A stretch of DNA of 64,000 nucleotides from Atopsyche davidsoni (lineage: Eukaryota; Arthropoda; Insecta; Trichoptera; Hydrobiosidae): positions 2,286,001-2,350,000 of the forward strand of contig JAILWY010000008.1 of NCBI GenBank assembly GCA_022113835.1, in the 5' to 3' direction. Numbering within the stretch: position 1 is the stretch's first letter; each line of letters starts with the position of its first letter. The position numbers were made by a program, and so were the translations under genes. Shown piece by piece: positions 35,536-47,822 of the stretch. A model generated the notes under the pieces. The model was given only the letters and a program-made list of their open reading frames with translations, ran no database searches and was not told the DNA's origin.

Positions 35536-38500
35536 TAGAAAGGCAAGGTTTATTTATATTTTTTTTTTGTTAAAATTTCACTTCTCGCTGAAATTGCATT
35601 CACAGATATAAATATTTCAGTAAAATTCTGTTCACACCAACGAGGCAATAGGTTTTGGAAACAAGTCATAGTCAAAGAAAAAATGAGGAAAAGTAACAAA
35701 TATATATTATTGGCAAAAAATGAAAAGCTTTTGGATAGATCAGTACCAGTTTTATTCACTGCCTGCATATTAACATAAAAAAAATCAATAATTAGAAGAG
35801 AGTAAAGAGTTATAACAACTGAAGTAGTCGTAAAACTCAATTTTTTTTTGGAAATGCTAGAGGCTTCTGAACAAAAATATTACTTAAGAATTATGTACTT
35901 TTAAGTTATTTTTGAAAATGTGACTTATCCTGTATTTTCCTTGAATCATATAGCTTAGGCTCTTGGGAAAAACATCATATGCAATGGATTCTGCACGGGT
36001 TGCAAACTTCGGGAGCAAATAAACAGTCCTGAAAAAACAAGTAGTCATCGCTCTAAATGCACTTCTATTTTTGTTCGAGTTCTGTGTCTATATTGTCTTA
36101 TGAGTTCATCCCGAACTTTTCTCTTAGATTCGTCGCTGATATAATTGATAAAACTTTGGACAGTCAACGTATTTTATAAAACATTTTACAAATGAAAATA
36201 TACTTATTTTACCCGCAGCAAAGCTCAGCAAATTATTTAATAAATCAACGCGTATTTTATGTATAAGTATTTTTATATTTGCTTGGAACTGAACTTGGAT
36301 GCTACAGTAATCAATTCTATTGCGAAAAACGTTCAAACTCTCAATTAATATAAACACTTATATTTTGTTTAATAATTTAACGTGACAATGCACGAAATAC
36401 CAAAATAATACTCTCTCGTTTATATTCATGGCAGAATGTTGTAATGTTTGATATTTGTGAACAATATTCACTCATGGCAGAGAAATATGTTTCACGTGTG
36501 CGTCTTTTGAATAACACGTTTGTGAGTCTAATTCACACCGGCTTAGACATATTAGACAAAACTAGAGTTTTCACATTGGACAGGGTTGCCACATTAACTG
36601 TTACTGCTTTTAGCACTTTCAGCTTTGAAATAAATCTTGTGTTATGTAAAATAATCGATTTGTAAATATTTAAACATGTATACATCAAACAACTCATATT
36701 TTTAGGGTTTCAATAAATTTCGAGTCTATAGTAGTTTTATAAAAATATTTTAAAGTCACTCTTGTTTTTATTAAATTTATACCAATATGAAGCATACTTA
36801 CGATTATTGAATATCCATTAACACATTATTATCAAGAATTTTTAACTTTACACTGACGATTCTTACATATCTGTGAAAATATCAAAACGCTACATACATG
36901 ACGAACAAATTGTATAGAGCATTTTTATATAAATTATTTGACAGTGATTATTATGATATTTTTTTCATATTGGATTTTAAGTTTTATACTAATTTTTTTA
37001 AATATAAAATATACTAGACCTTTTCTTTTACACTAGGGAAACTGGGACGTGTGGTTTAAAGTGGCAGCCCTACATATGTTCGCAATAAGTTACACGCCTC
37101 GGTAGTTCCAATTCGTGAGATAGTTATAATGAATTCGACCACCGTCGATTAATATTCAGGGAGAATTATTTGTTTGGTCCAGCGGTTCAATTAGACTGAA
37201 AACGTAAATCTATTAGAGCCGTGGGGCATTATATTATGTAGTTCGGACAGAGTTCCCTTTGAAATAACTCACTGGAATCTAATGACCAAATACAATCCGA
37301 ATTGTATTATAAGTTCTGCGAAACAGGAATTTATTGGAGAGAAACAAAAAATAATGAGTTGTTGAAACAAATTTACCGCCCCCTGCCAAAATAAGAGACT
37401 CGAGATGTCTTTCTATGTCCCGAAGAAAATAATGCACAAAGCTCGCTATTTAGTAATACTGAGTTAAGAAGCAGATGGAAATAGAAATCTGCTTCATGGG
37501 AAACGGTAAAATATTGCTGTTGATCAGTTGTTTTTGTATTTTCACAACAGTTTGAAAAGTCAAGTTTGCTTTATAAGGTTTTTATTTTTAATTTGTGGAA
37601 AACTAATTATTTTACAATCGTTTCTAATCTTGCTTTCTTGTCTCTTCTGTTGAGCTTTTCTACTGTAAAAAAGTAGAGTTGTTATATATTTCATATAAAA
37701 CCTTTAAGGTAATATACAGTAAAACAATGAAGTTTATTCAATCAGTAGTTATTGGAGTTAAATCCGCCTTGGCATTCAAATATTGTACAAAGAGAAATAA
37801 TTTTTAATAATTTATAAGAGGATTTTATTTTCTACTTAGTAACTACATATAAAAGATCGATGAATATTATGCTGTAATTTTTTAAATAACTTGTCACAGA
37901 GAACATCTACCAAACTGCATATTATAGACTCTGCCTTGAAAATTATTTAAGAGCAGGAGTATATGAATTAACTAACAAGGCGCTTAAGACCAGGAGTAAA
38001 GTTATACAAACTAAGTGAATGTTAAATAACTTTGAAAATTTTAATCTGGGACAGTACAACGGCAAGACGGATAGGAAGAAACGCGGCAAAGTTATAATGA
38101 AGCTCATTTATATACAAACAATAAAAACGATGAAATATTTTTTATTGTATCGATTCTCTCACAGGCGATTTATATTTTTTAAATTTGTTTTTCACTCAAA
38201 TTATCTTATTCGCCGATTTATTTCAATAGATACTTCAAAAAACACCCAACGAAAAATGAAACCAGAAAAATAATTTTATAACTGCAATTTGTAATTTTAC
38301 AAATATATTTTTGAGTAATGTTTTGTTATTACGAGTTTGTTCAAAGTGAAATAATATATCTGAAAAACGTATTTGTTAACAATTTACTTAGTTTTCATTT
38401 AAGGTACTATATAATTTATTATAAAGGTAATTTAATATCTTCAGTTGGTTCAGATAGTGGAAAGCCTTGCAAGTAAAAAAGTTCCCAATTATGGGTTTGG

Positions 38501-40058
38501 TCAAAGTAACAAGTATTTTATGAGGCAAATGTCAGAAACGTAACAAACTGACCTATATAAACTATTTATATAATAAAAAAGGTGCATTATACGATTATCA
38601 CCTCTAATTTTTCACGTTAGTAGTTATGAGTTCATAGTTTGGTATTTTATAGTCTCTCACTAACAAAAATTAAGGTTTAAAACATAATATATTTTTTACG
38701 AAATATTGATCTTATTTACAATTAATATATAAAAACCTGTTGAGCCTAAAAATTGAAAAAACATCTAATAAAATACAATTATAACACTTAATATATAAAA
38801 AAAAATATATATAAATGATTTCAACTAAATCCTGACACATGTAATGTTTTTTAAAAATAAATTTAATGTATTTTTAGTACTTTAATTTAAATAAAATATT
38901 TATTAATACTTGGGATCAAAATTGTTTTATATAAACTACAACATCAATAACCAATAATTTTTCTATCCAATTTGTATGAAAACCCTCATTTTTCTCGTTC
39001 TACTCCAAAAATATTGCAAATTTAAGTTATAAATTATGTATATATACATACGAATTCACGATACTCTGAACATAACAATATACCAACCGTAGCTTAGTTT
39101 TGCAAATCGAATCTACGCTCATATACCACAGAAAAAAACCGGCACTAACTTCAAGAAAATATCATTCCAACATCAATATTTTATAAAAAATACTATCACA
39201 GTTATATAAAAGAATATCCCCGAGTGAACGGAAAAACGTAATTTTCCTAGGGGGGTGGTTTCCAAAGGGTGGGTGGTGAAGGGATGACGTCACAAAAAGC
39301 CGATTGCTCCCGTGTATTACCATGTGTCCGAGCCCCCGTCGGTTCTGCCCAATTTGGCCTTCCCTAGTTTTTCAGCAGTTTTCCGGGGCTTTCCCGATTT
39401 TTCCGACTCGCTCCCGGTTTTAGAGACCCTCCTGCGGACACTTCGTCACGTTAATCGGCCGGAAACACATCCCCGGGATCCGGGAGGCTCTGCTATGTAT
39501 GGAGAATAACATGAAATGCCCAAATAACAGATGGTTTTTATAATTGTTTTGCATTGAATTTTTTTAACACCCCTTGTTATATTTTTTTTTAGGCTTCTTG
39601 TTATAAATAACAATGCATTCAATACCTATTATTTTGATGCCTTCCGTACTCAGAGTGTTTTTGGTTTATAGTACGGAATCGAGGGAATTGTTTAATTGCT
39701 GTGGTATTAAAAGAGTAGTCTGAAATATTTCCATTGAATAAAATTTTAATTCAGGCATTAGTGGCATCGAAGAAGGCCGCATAAATAAACTTCTCATAAC
39801 CTCGTCATTTCTCTAGATTCAGTATGAATCCGGGCGAGGGTGTGTGTATGTGTAAAGGCTTTCACGCTGGTTGAGCCGTCATACTTCAGTGTATGTGTTG
39901 AAAAGTGAAGCCTGAAATATGAATATCTCTTTTGGACATGAGGATGAATTGATTCGGTTGGATTGAACAAAATAAATAAAAAAAACTTGTTGATTCGTGT
40001 GCATAGTCTTTTTATCCCATGTAACATGACGAGATAAACAGGGATTCATTCATTTTAT

Positions 40059-40095
<37 letters not shown>

Positions 40096-40984
40096 TATTT
40101 ATTTAAAAATATACATTTTATTATAATCATACATTAGATATTATTTATTATGTAAAATCTCTTCAAAGTTTGTTTTTATGTAGCAATATCAGAAAACTGA
40201 TTTTATCCTTTAGATATTGACGCCCAAAAAAAAAAAAACCATACAAAAAGTCCATACTTTCTTTTCTGTGAAACCCTAAAGACGATACCCCACAAATATT
40301 ATTTCAAGATTTAGGGGTTTGTACCCTTAAGGGGAGGCTGTGAGGTCCCTGGAGGCTTTTACAGCAAACGAAATGGTCACCACAGAGTCCCTTAATCAAT
40401 ATCATGGATTCTCCCAGCCCCCTTCATAGATTTCACTGTAAAGACTTATCACCATGAGACTGACCATACTATATAATAGAGATTTTATGTTTATAACTAA
40501 GTTAGTTTATATATATATATATATATAAATATAATATTAGATAAAAATAGAGAATTCATTTAATATTAATGTCTCACTTACTAATGTTAGTCCCGCATGT
40601 TTTATAAAAAAAAATGAAGATGTTTTGAAGAACTATTAAAGTTTTGTTTTTAGTTTAAACACAATAGTTATAAATCTTACTTCGATTTTCTTATTTATTT
40701 TATCAGTCCAATTTTACTAACTTCAATAAACGAACTTATGCTTCAATCTTCAACTTTCTAAATTGAACCAACAGAATAAAAATGTAAGTTATATTAAAAT
40801 AAAAGAAAAAGTTTTGAAAAAATCTCTTGTGTGAAATAAATTATAATTTTTTTGTTTTAAGCAAATATGTAACATATACTAACTAAGTAATATGAGTTTA
40901 TGCCTTTTACAAGCGTTGCGATTTAACTTGCAACTGCTTGCTATGAGTCAATAGCCTCTTTTTTTTAAAGGTAGAACCTTAGTT
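35536..40984. other. Long AT-rich spacer with four GC-richer islets
   Basis: No gene recognised in over 5 kb. Islets: 37020-37440 (mild), 39235-39505 (contains TGACGTCA at 39283-39290 and CCGGGATCCGGGAGGCTC), and 40300-40440 (GGAGGCTT at 40351-40358). AT microsatellites lie at about 40056-40095 and 40508-40527. Open frames here (35550-35840, 36124-36357, 38019-38273 and others) are AT-driven and unrecognised. TGACGTCA is a perfect CREB/ATF-type palindrome, which could be regulatory. Confidence 0.5.
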
Positions 40985-41104
40985 AATAACGTAAATCAAG
41001 ACGTTTCTAGCTTGTAGAGGCTTAAGGATTGAACTGTCACGACTGGAATTGTACCGAAGACCTCTCGATCAAGAATCCACAGTCTAACCACTGAGCCAAT
41101 AAAC
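40985..41104 (-). repeat. tRNA-derived SINE-like fragment
   Basis: On the minus strand, TTGGCTCAGTGGTTAGACT is an excellent A-box/D-arm, followed by an anticodon-like region with TGATCGAGAGG and CTTCGGTACAATTCC, a B box with one or two changes. There is no matching acceptor stem. It shares TTGGCTCA.TGGTT and GATCGAG with the plus-strand copy at 46004, so both are likely SINE heads instead of tRNA genes. Confidence 0.6.
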
Positions 41105-43434
41105 CTTCCTTTAAGATTCTGCTACTGTGCCAGATATGCTTTTTACAAATATTTTAAGTCCGTCTTCATTGTACACAAGCAAGCTTTTGGAACAAATCCA
41201 ATTCTCTGAGCAACCCAGAATATCGAGTTGAATTGTATTTTTTTTTTGTTTCAGGACATGTTTTAATGTTCATATATTTATTTATGAAATTTGTATGTTT
41301 AAATTTAACTTGAAATACTACATAAACTTTACTTATATATAAAAAAAACCAGTTAAGTATGAGCAACTCGTCAAAATTATTGAAACCTAATATATTTACT
41401 AATGCTTGCTTTTTCAAAGAGTTGAAACATTAATTTTTGTTGGTATAATAAAATTCAAAATAAATGTATAATTTTTTTTACCTGTTTGAATTGAAATCGC
41501 TCTATTTGAAGTACAAAACTGAAATAAATTGATTTCAACATTTACTTAGTGCTTTTGTAGGCTCGCGTACGCGGATTTCGAGCAGATATTTAATTATCAA
41601 AAGCCTTTTTTTTTTTTTTACACAATCGAACAAAATTATTCTGAGAACACTGGAGGCCTAAATTATTTTCCGCAGGGTGGAAGTACACAGCAATTTCAAT
41701 CAAAATAACGCTTTTTTCCGGGGTAATGTTTTTCGCAATCAATGTTCAGCAGGTGCTTCGGGCTTGATCAATCGTGTGGCTTTACCCCGAGATAAAAATG
41801 TTGACGTAAAAAAACTGGGGAAATTTATACAGGTTGATTCTGAATTTTTAACAGACCCATCAACCTATCCTTAGTATTAAAAAAAATTGTATTTACATAC
41901 TTTATTTCTTCCATAATTTACAATATTTGGTATTGAAGAGTCAATCTTCTGACGTCACGATAGTCCAAGCTTCTTCTCGGCAATATCGACAGTTATTGTT
42001 GAACTGTATTTTTGTGTTCAAGTGCAAACATTTATTTATACGTTTTATAAATAATTAAAAAATGTATTTGCTGTTTTTCAAATAGTAAAAGAAAAACATG
42101 GGTGAATGGTCTGTAACACGTTTGGAATCACCTTGTATAAAAGTATACCTCCTTCAATTTTCGGGTTTTTTTTTATATACAATGATCTTGCTGGATATTA
42201 TGGCAGTGAATTTTCTTTTGAAATACAAGCATCGTTGTCGTGTTTATTTTTTGTGACTAAAGATTTTCTAAAATAAATTCAAATACATTTGCCTTAAAGA
42301 CCGCACGAGGGAGAAAATACACAACATGCTCGTACTGCAGAGTACTTTACAAGTAATCGTGTGTTTTTTTTCCTCTCGTTTGTTTGATATTATTTGAAAG
42401 GGGGTAGGCGCGTTATTTTATGTGTCAACATGAGATTAATAAAATATTTTGAATCACACTTTATGTTATGTGCCCCTCTCGAAACGTCACTAGCTTGACA
42501 ATACTTGATGGACTTTCAATCAACGTTTTAAATGATAACACTTTCAATACTTTAATTACGTAGTTTATTACGACAGAAAGACAGCGTCTCGTCGGTGGTC
42601 AGGTAAGTTATGCCATGAGCTCTCTAATACATTGGTATTAATGATATCTTGTAACAAAGGATCGTAGTCCTGAACCTAAACAATCATATGGAGTACAAAA
42701 ATGGACGCAGCCATTAAGCCATAAGCAAATAAATGCACAAAAAAGTTATTGAAACTAAATGGTTGTGTTTACTTATTATTAAAAGGTGTAATAACGAAGG
42801 TACAATAATAGGCGGTATTCGTCCTTTGGAAGTGTAATTTACACAAGGATAAATAAATGCATAAATGCATTTAAAAAAAGTTGTTTGATATTGAAAAGCG
42901 GAGCAAAGTACATTTCCTTGTACAATGTTTATTTGTAAGCAACAACGACTTTTAACTAAATGATTACAAAACATATTGAGGTGATTATTCGGGTATACTG
43001 TCAAAACAAAACGATACACAATAAACTTTTTTCTCAAGTTTCTCGAGTTGCTTCCTGTGATAGAAGCGGGGTTTTAGTAAGAATACACTCAATTTTTAGT
43101 ATGAGATTAATTTTTGAAATTATTTTTTGATATTATGGGGTAATGGGTGGTAAGTAGTGGCACATTCCCCAAGGCTCCCCGTCCCATTGCTCTGGCGACC
43201 CGTCAATACATCAGCCCCTTGGCCTGTAGTTGTTCACAGTTAACGCACCGCCCACCACACATCAATAAACGTCTGCTCCAGGCGTCTGCAAGGGGTGGCG
43301 ACCCCTGGAAGGGGTGGCTCTGCGTCCACTCGCGTTTGTCGCCACATTGTACTACTCTTACAAATTAAAACCAAGAACGCATGTTACAACTAATGTTATG
43401 ACAATGAGTTCTTCCAATACATGCTGGTCACATA
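41105..43434. other. AT-rich spacer
   Basis: No gene recognised. The frame at 41677-41874 (65 codons, containing AGASGLINRVALPRDKN) looks less AT-driven than its neighbours and might be an exon fragment, but I cannot assign it. A GC-rich islet at about 43145-43335 contains repeated GGGGTGGC words. A T-run lies near 41608-41620. Confidence 0.45.
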
Positions 43435-43500
43435 AATTAAGAAATTCAATATTTTTGACAGAGAGTACTTGGTGGAATTACATTTTAATATTTTTATGAG
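43435..43500 (-). repeat. Family B terminal fragment
   Basis: TAAGAAATTCAATATTTTTG, then ACAGAGAGTACTTGGTGGAA and TTACATTTTAATATTTTTAT, match the constant end of family B. It is truncated within 70 bp. Confidence 0.72.
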
Positions 43501-43524
43501 ATAATTACCCCATTAATATAAATA

Positions 43525-43989
43525 TAGGGTGTATTTTATATAGGTATAAAACTTTGAAATGGAATAAAATAAAGATAATTTTTTTTAATTGACATGAAAT
43601 TAACTTTATTTGAAAGAAAATTTTTTGGCATTATACTTTAAATATGATTTCTGGCATATGACCACCACGGCTGGCTCGGACGTAGTCTAGTCTGGAGGTC
43701 CAATTCTCGATGACTTTTTCCAACATTTGTGGCCGTATATCGGCAATAACGCGGCGAATGTTGTCCTCCAAGTGGTCAATCGTTTCGCTAAACAAAATTC
43801 ACTTATGAAAATCGGGATCAACGGCAATCTTGTTTTGGGACCATTTACCAAAGGCATTCAGGCGTCAGTCTATTCATGTTGAAATGCCAAACCAAACTAA
43901 ACATAAATTCCTTGACAGCTGATAAAATGGCCGCCAGTTAAAACAGTGTTGCCAACTTAAAGTTCTGTACCTCTATAAAAAACACCCTG
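43525..43989 (-). mobile_element. Tc1/mariner-superfamily element, internally deleted
   Basis: Left end TAGGGTGTATTTTATATAGG and right end (other strand) CAGGGTGTTTTTTATAGAGG are inverted repeats running on through TA.A.AACTTT. TA lies at 43523-43524 and 43990-43991. At 465 bp it retains two short coding pieces joined by a large deletion. Confidence 0.88.
43631..43866 (-). pseudogene. Transposase fragments fused by deletion
   Basis: Minus-strand reading: NKIAVDPDFHK, a stop, ILFSET, which matches the segment just before the second catalytic Asp in this group (normally ILFSDE). It then jumps to HLEDNIRRVIADIRPQMLEK and VIENWTSRLDYVRASRGGHM and ends PEIIFKV at the stop (43631-43633). The CGA-to-TGA stop and the deletion of the catalytic core make it inactive. 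Confidence 0.88.
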
Positions 43990-44012
43990 TACATTTTGTT
44001 CACAAAAATTTG

Positions 44013-44243
44013 CAATTATATAGAATCCTCCACTTGTCAGGTACATTAAAATCACATTAGCCCTTACCACATGACAATCACTCTCTCTCTTTCCAACAAC
44101 CTCTCCCTCTAACAATTGTTTACCTAATTGCTTATTATTATATAAAATCTCACTCTGTTTGATAATGCCAACGTGAAAGGTTGGCGAAACCGGTCACAAA
44201 TAAAAACGAACATGTGGAAAATCACTCAAGTATTTTATATTAA
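44013..44243 (+). mobile_element. Family B / Penelope-like terminal repeat with best hammerhead-like motif
   Basis: About 97% identical by eye to 6658-6880. It contains a CT-rich run (about 44082-44110), the hammerhead-like motif at 44157-44198, and the tail AAATAAAAACGAACATGTGG then AAAATCACTCAAGTATTTTA. Shortly after, beyond a palindromic insertion, the same tail (TCAAGTATTTTACTCAAAAA, near 44441-44460) directly precedes PLE coding sequence. That is the evidence that family B is the terminal (pseudo-LTR-like) part of a Penelope-like retroelement. Confidence 0.72.
44157..44198 (+). ncRNA. Hammerhead-ribozyme-like motif (family B), best-preserved stem II
   Basis: Stem I strand TGT, core position TTGATAA (canonical CTGATGA), one extra T, a perfect 6-bp stem II GCCAAC/GTTGGC (44167-44172 with 44180-44185) closed by loop GTGAAAG, GAAA at 44186-44189, palindromic ACCGGT at 44189-44194, C at the cleavage position 44195, then ACA. 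Self-complementary short stem III is a known feature of PLE hammerheads, which act as dimers. The core differs at two conserved positions, so activity is doubtful. Confidence 0.55.
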
Positions 44244-44303
44244 GTTAGATTAATGTCAATCAGAATGCGTTTTTATTTACCCATGCAGGTATTAGTATGT
44301 TTA

Positions 44304-44440
44304 TGTGATTAAGCACATTTTTTCACACATTGAAAACGATTAAAGAAAACTCTCAGAAAATATAGTCACAAGTCACGATGATATTTTCTGAGAGTTTTCT
44401 TTAATCGTTTTCAATGTGTGAAAAAATGTGCTTAATCACA
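44304..44440. repeat. 60-bp perfect inverted repeat (family C arm derivative)
   Basis: 44304-44363 is the exact reverse complement of 44381-44440, with a 17-bp spacer containing TCACAAGTCACGATG. The arm words GATTAAGCACATTTTTTCA, GATTAAAGAAAACTCT and the central CACGATGATATTTT match family C, so this is a family C element stripped of its tRNA-like interior. The arms have not diverged at all, implying recent formation or gene conversion. Confidence 0.9.
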
Positions 44441-44460
44441 TCAAGTATTTTACTCAAAAA

Positions 44461-45017
44461 AATGTCACATAAATTAGCAGCATACCATAGCATGGTACAC
44501 CGGTTAGTTAAATTACCGTTAGAATTAGAAGCATTCAATGAATCATTAAAAATAGTTAAATCAACTGCACCAATAATGGCTACCCAAAAAATATTGTTGA
44601 TAAAATCGTTAGTAAAAAATCACATGCAAAAAACTGTAATCATCGGTTAAAAAACAATAAGGACAAAGTTGATGTCTTCCAGAAGAGTGGAGTCTACAAA
44701 TTAACTTGTGATGACTGTAAAGCTATGTACATTGGTCAAACAGGTCGTAGTTTTGCAACTAGATACAAAGAGCACCTGGCGTCTTTAAAAATAATAAATT
44801 TGATTCAAAATTTGCAATACATTTTAATGACAGTAAATATAATTTAAACGTAGGCAACAAGCCAAGTCTCCTTCATGTTTCTAATAAAGGCTATAGACTC
44901 AATATTTTGGAGCAACTAGAAATAATTAAGCACCAAAATCTAGAATTCCCTCTGATCAACGAACAACTAAATAACCATTATTCTCCTCTTCTTGATTTTT
45001 TTAAAAATACAGTGTGA
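44461..45017 (+). pseudogene. Penelope-like element: RT C-terminus and GIY-YIG endonuclease
   Basis: SHKLAAYHSMVHRLVKLP near 44464-44517 matches the region after the PLE reverse transcriptase. From 44671, DVFQKSGVYKLTCDDCKAMY, then IGQTGRSFATRYKEH, is the GIY-YIG nuclease with its Cys-X2-Cys insert, the YIG of the second strand, the catalytic Arg and the Glu/His of YKEH, the form specific to Penelope-like elements. A frameshift near 44793 moves coding to another frame (KFDSKFAIHFNDSKYN, ILEQLEIIKHQN) until a stop at 45015-45017. The RT fingers and palm are absent: the copy is 5'-truncated. Confidence 0.92.
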
Positions 45018-45999
45018 TTCTGCGCTCAAACTTATTGCTTTCAGATGGCGGCCAGGATAGCCAGGAATCATCACAAACTAGTTTATTTAAGTACTTAGTA
45101 TTAAAATTATTGAAAAAATAATTATTATTATTGAATTATTAAAAAAGTCTTGTACCAAAGGTTTTTGAACCTATCTTTTATGGCAAAAATAACATATTAA
45201 AATTTTATTACTGTTTTCAATAAATTATTACGAATGAATGAAATGAAAAGTATTTATTTGTACGGGTTCTTTAAATCCGTAGGAAAGGTTGCCTTTTTCC
45301 TAACTTCCAGGAATGAAGGCTCGGTTGAATATCTCAAAACTCGTATTTACGATCGTACATATTTAAATAAATTGAATATCACAATAATTAAATATTATAT
45401 AATAATTCTTCTAAGCATATTAGTTTGAAGCTATTTTACTATATATCAAGTATCACTGAATGAACTGTAATACACACTGGGTGTAAAAAAATATAAGTAT
45501 ATCGAAGAAAAATTTGACATGATATGTGATACAGACTCAGAAAAAAATAATAAGCTAAGTTATGTTTACTTTAAAAATAGTTTAAGGTAACATAATGTAT
45601 CAACTAGACTTTTATTGCTATTTTTTTAACCACAAATATAACTTTATGTTAGATGAACGTGAGAGGAGGCAAAGATCTTCCAAGGCTTTCAATAGAGTTT
45701 ATTGTATTTACTATAAATAGATTTTGTATCATATCTGAAAATAGATATTTCCCGTTTATCACATCCGAGAAATATGCTTGCGTAATTTCATATATTCTTT
45801 CTCATATCGAAGACAAACAAGAAAACCACACAATAGGTCAGATTGATTATAGCTCGATTGTGCTTGATCTTTGTGCTTGTATAAATAATTTGTTAGATAT
45901 ATCATCAGTGCATGTAAAAGAGAAGGGAAGGGTACATTTTATTTATTTTATATTTTTTATTTACTTTTGATTTATGTAAGATAATATATGTTAACTAAG
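45018..45999. other. AT-rich spacer
   Basis: The first ~100 bp may be the PLE 3' untranslated tail. The frame at 45653-45970 (105 codons, containing SYILSHIEDKQEN and IVLDLCACINNLLDI) is one of the more protein-like unassigned frames, but I recognise no family and see no clear splice context. Confidence 0.45.
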
Positions 46000-46190
46000 G
46001 TGCTGAGCTATTGGCTCACTGGTTTAACCTCAGACTCATGATCGAGGGATCCTCGGTTTGATCATCACACCTGTATAGTTTATTTGTAGATGATTTGTAT
46101 CTTGATATTTTTTGTGACTATTTGAATGTGCACTATGAATACATACTTAATATTCATTGTATTTGCATAAATAAAAGACGAAAAAAAAGT
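46000..46190 (+). repeat. tRNA-derived SINE-like element
   Basis: The head at 46004-46069 has TTGGCTCACTGGTTTAACCT (A-box/D-arm), ATGATCGAGGG and CTCGGTTTGATCATC (B-box-like). It lacks a pairing acceptor stem. A body follows to an A-rich end (ATAAATAAAAGACGAAAAAA) near 46187. Boundaries and target duplication are uncertain. Confidence 0.58.
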
Positions 46191-46750
46191 AATCTTTCTT
46201 TCGCAACGTTTTATGTGTAAATCGATTGCCGGAAGAAAATTGTGTCGATAAACGGTTTTTACACCTTTTTTAAATAATATTAAAATATATATTTAATATA
46301 TGATTTATAAAATCTACATTTTCTATTGCCTCGATGGACCTGTTATTTATGAGAATTAAATATTTATATAAAGCAAGCTATAGGTAATGTCTGACATAAT
46401 AGCGCCATACATGTTGAAGGAGGTGATAAATCTTTAAGCTATTTATGTATCCTTTAGTGCAGAGTTCGTATTTTTTCAACTCGAGTTTTCTTTATATGTC
46501 CCCGAGGTCCCAGGGACCTCTCACACGGCACGGATACCCGAAATAAAAAATAAAACTCTTTGTTACAATTGAATCCTTATCTGAAAGCTTCTCCGAACTC
46601 GTATATAAATGAACCGGGAGATTAGCCGTGGTAGTACCTTTGTTGTCGTTTTTATGAAAAAATGTTATTTATGACCCTTTTAATTAAAAAAATGTACATC
46701 CTGAAATAAGTGAACTTTTAGATTTTTGATTCAAAATGAATGTTATAATA
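46191..46750. other. Spacer with GC-rich islet
   Basis: An islet at about 46485-46640 (CCCCGAGGTCCCAGGGACCTC, itself nearly palindromic around GGTCCCAGGGACC). No gene. Confidence 0.5.
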
Positions 46751-47039
46751 AGTGATGGGCAAAATAAAAAAAATCGATTTTTTATACAAAACGATTTTTG
46801 TTGATCAAATGTACAAATTGCAAAAATACTTTATATTTCTTTAACTTTTTCAGTAACTATTGTTTATTGGATAATATTTGTAATTTAATTGACGATTTTT
46901 TTTTTTGAAAAAATATAAAATTCAAATAAATATACCATCTTAAATATACTCGAATTTACAGAATAATAAAAAAAAATATTACTCGGTAAAACAAAAATAT
47001 CATTCGATTAAAAGTATACAATCGATTGAGCCCATCACT
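46751..47039. mobile_element. MITE with AGTGATGGGC termini, probably hAT
   Basis: AGTGATGGGC at 46751-46760 and GCCCATCACT at 47030-47039 are exact inverted repeats, followed on each side by ATCGAT-containing subterminal words. The ends resemble hAT MITEs starting (C/T)AGTGATGGGC. Flanks do not give a convincing 8-bp duplication. Interior is AT-rich and non-coding. Confidence 0.68.
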
Positions 47040-47814
47040 AATTCAAACCGTGTATATTTATTTGATATTTATACGCTTTCCGATCTTGAATGCAGGACAA
47101 AAGCCTTCCGTTATCATGGTATTTTGTTTAGGTTTCATGGAGAATTTTGATGAGCTTTCCTATGCACAGTAAATTTTCTCACTTGTTTTTCACCAATAAA
47201 AACTTAATTTAAAAAAACAAATACTGTATTTTACAAAATATCATTATGTTCAAGAAGCCATAATAAGCCAAATTCCTAGGCTACTGAATAATATCTCTTT
47301 GATTTTTGTGTTTCTTGAAAATAATAACTATTATTAAATATATAATAAATAAGTCTATGACATCGTTGGGCTGCTGCAACTGATTTTGAAAATAATGGGA
47401 CTCGTTTTTCTTGAAACCGGAAGTCTTACAATAGTATCTTAAAGGACTACAGTTTGTCTGAATAACTTGCACAATGAGTTCAATTTTTCATGTATTATGC
47501 AATACAAATCGAGAAAGGCTGTTTATTCTCATATAAACATTGTTCCACAAGGAGGTCCGCACTCGACTGAGAGCCTTTCTCGGTTCTTCAGTTTGCCCTC
47601 CAGATTTGTGTGTGGGAAGATTGCACTCTGGGGTCAGATCTAACATAATATACGTGGAAGGCTGCCTTACAGCCCTTCGCTAAAGCGTTTCTGGTGCAAA
47701 TCTACGACTCGAGGGATAACCGGAAGTGAAAAACATACGCTAGGTATCGTAGATTGTGCCTGTTAGGGATGTAAGTCATAACCTACTCTATTTATTGATT
47801 TTTACATTTTAACT
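47040..47814. other. Spacer with GC-rich islet
   Basis: No gene. CCGGAAGT at 47417-47424 and 47720-47727. A GC-richer islet lies at about 47545-47765. Confidence 0.5.
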
Positions 47815-47822
47815 GTTTAAAA

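Noticed and set aside
40985..46190. Functional tRNA genes at 41044-41102 (minus) and 46004-46069 (plus)
   Set aside because: Good A boxes but no pairing acceptor stem and altered B boxes. SINE-like heads are the better reading.
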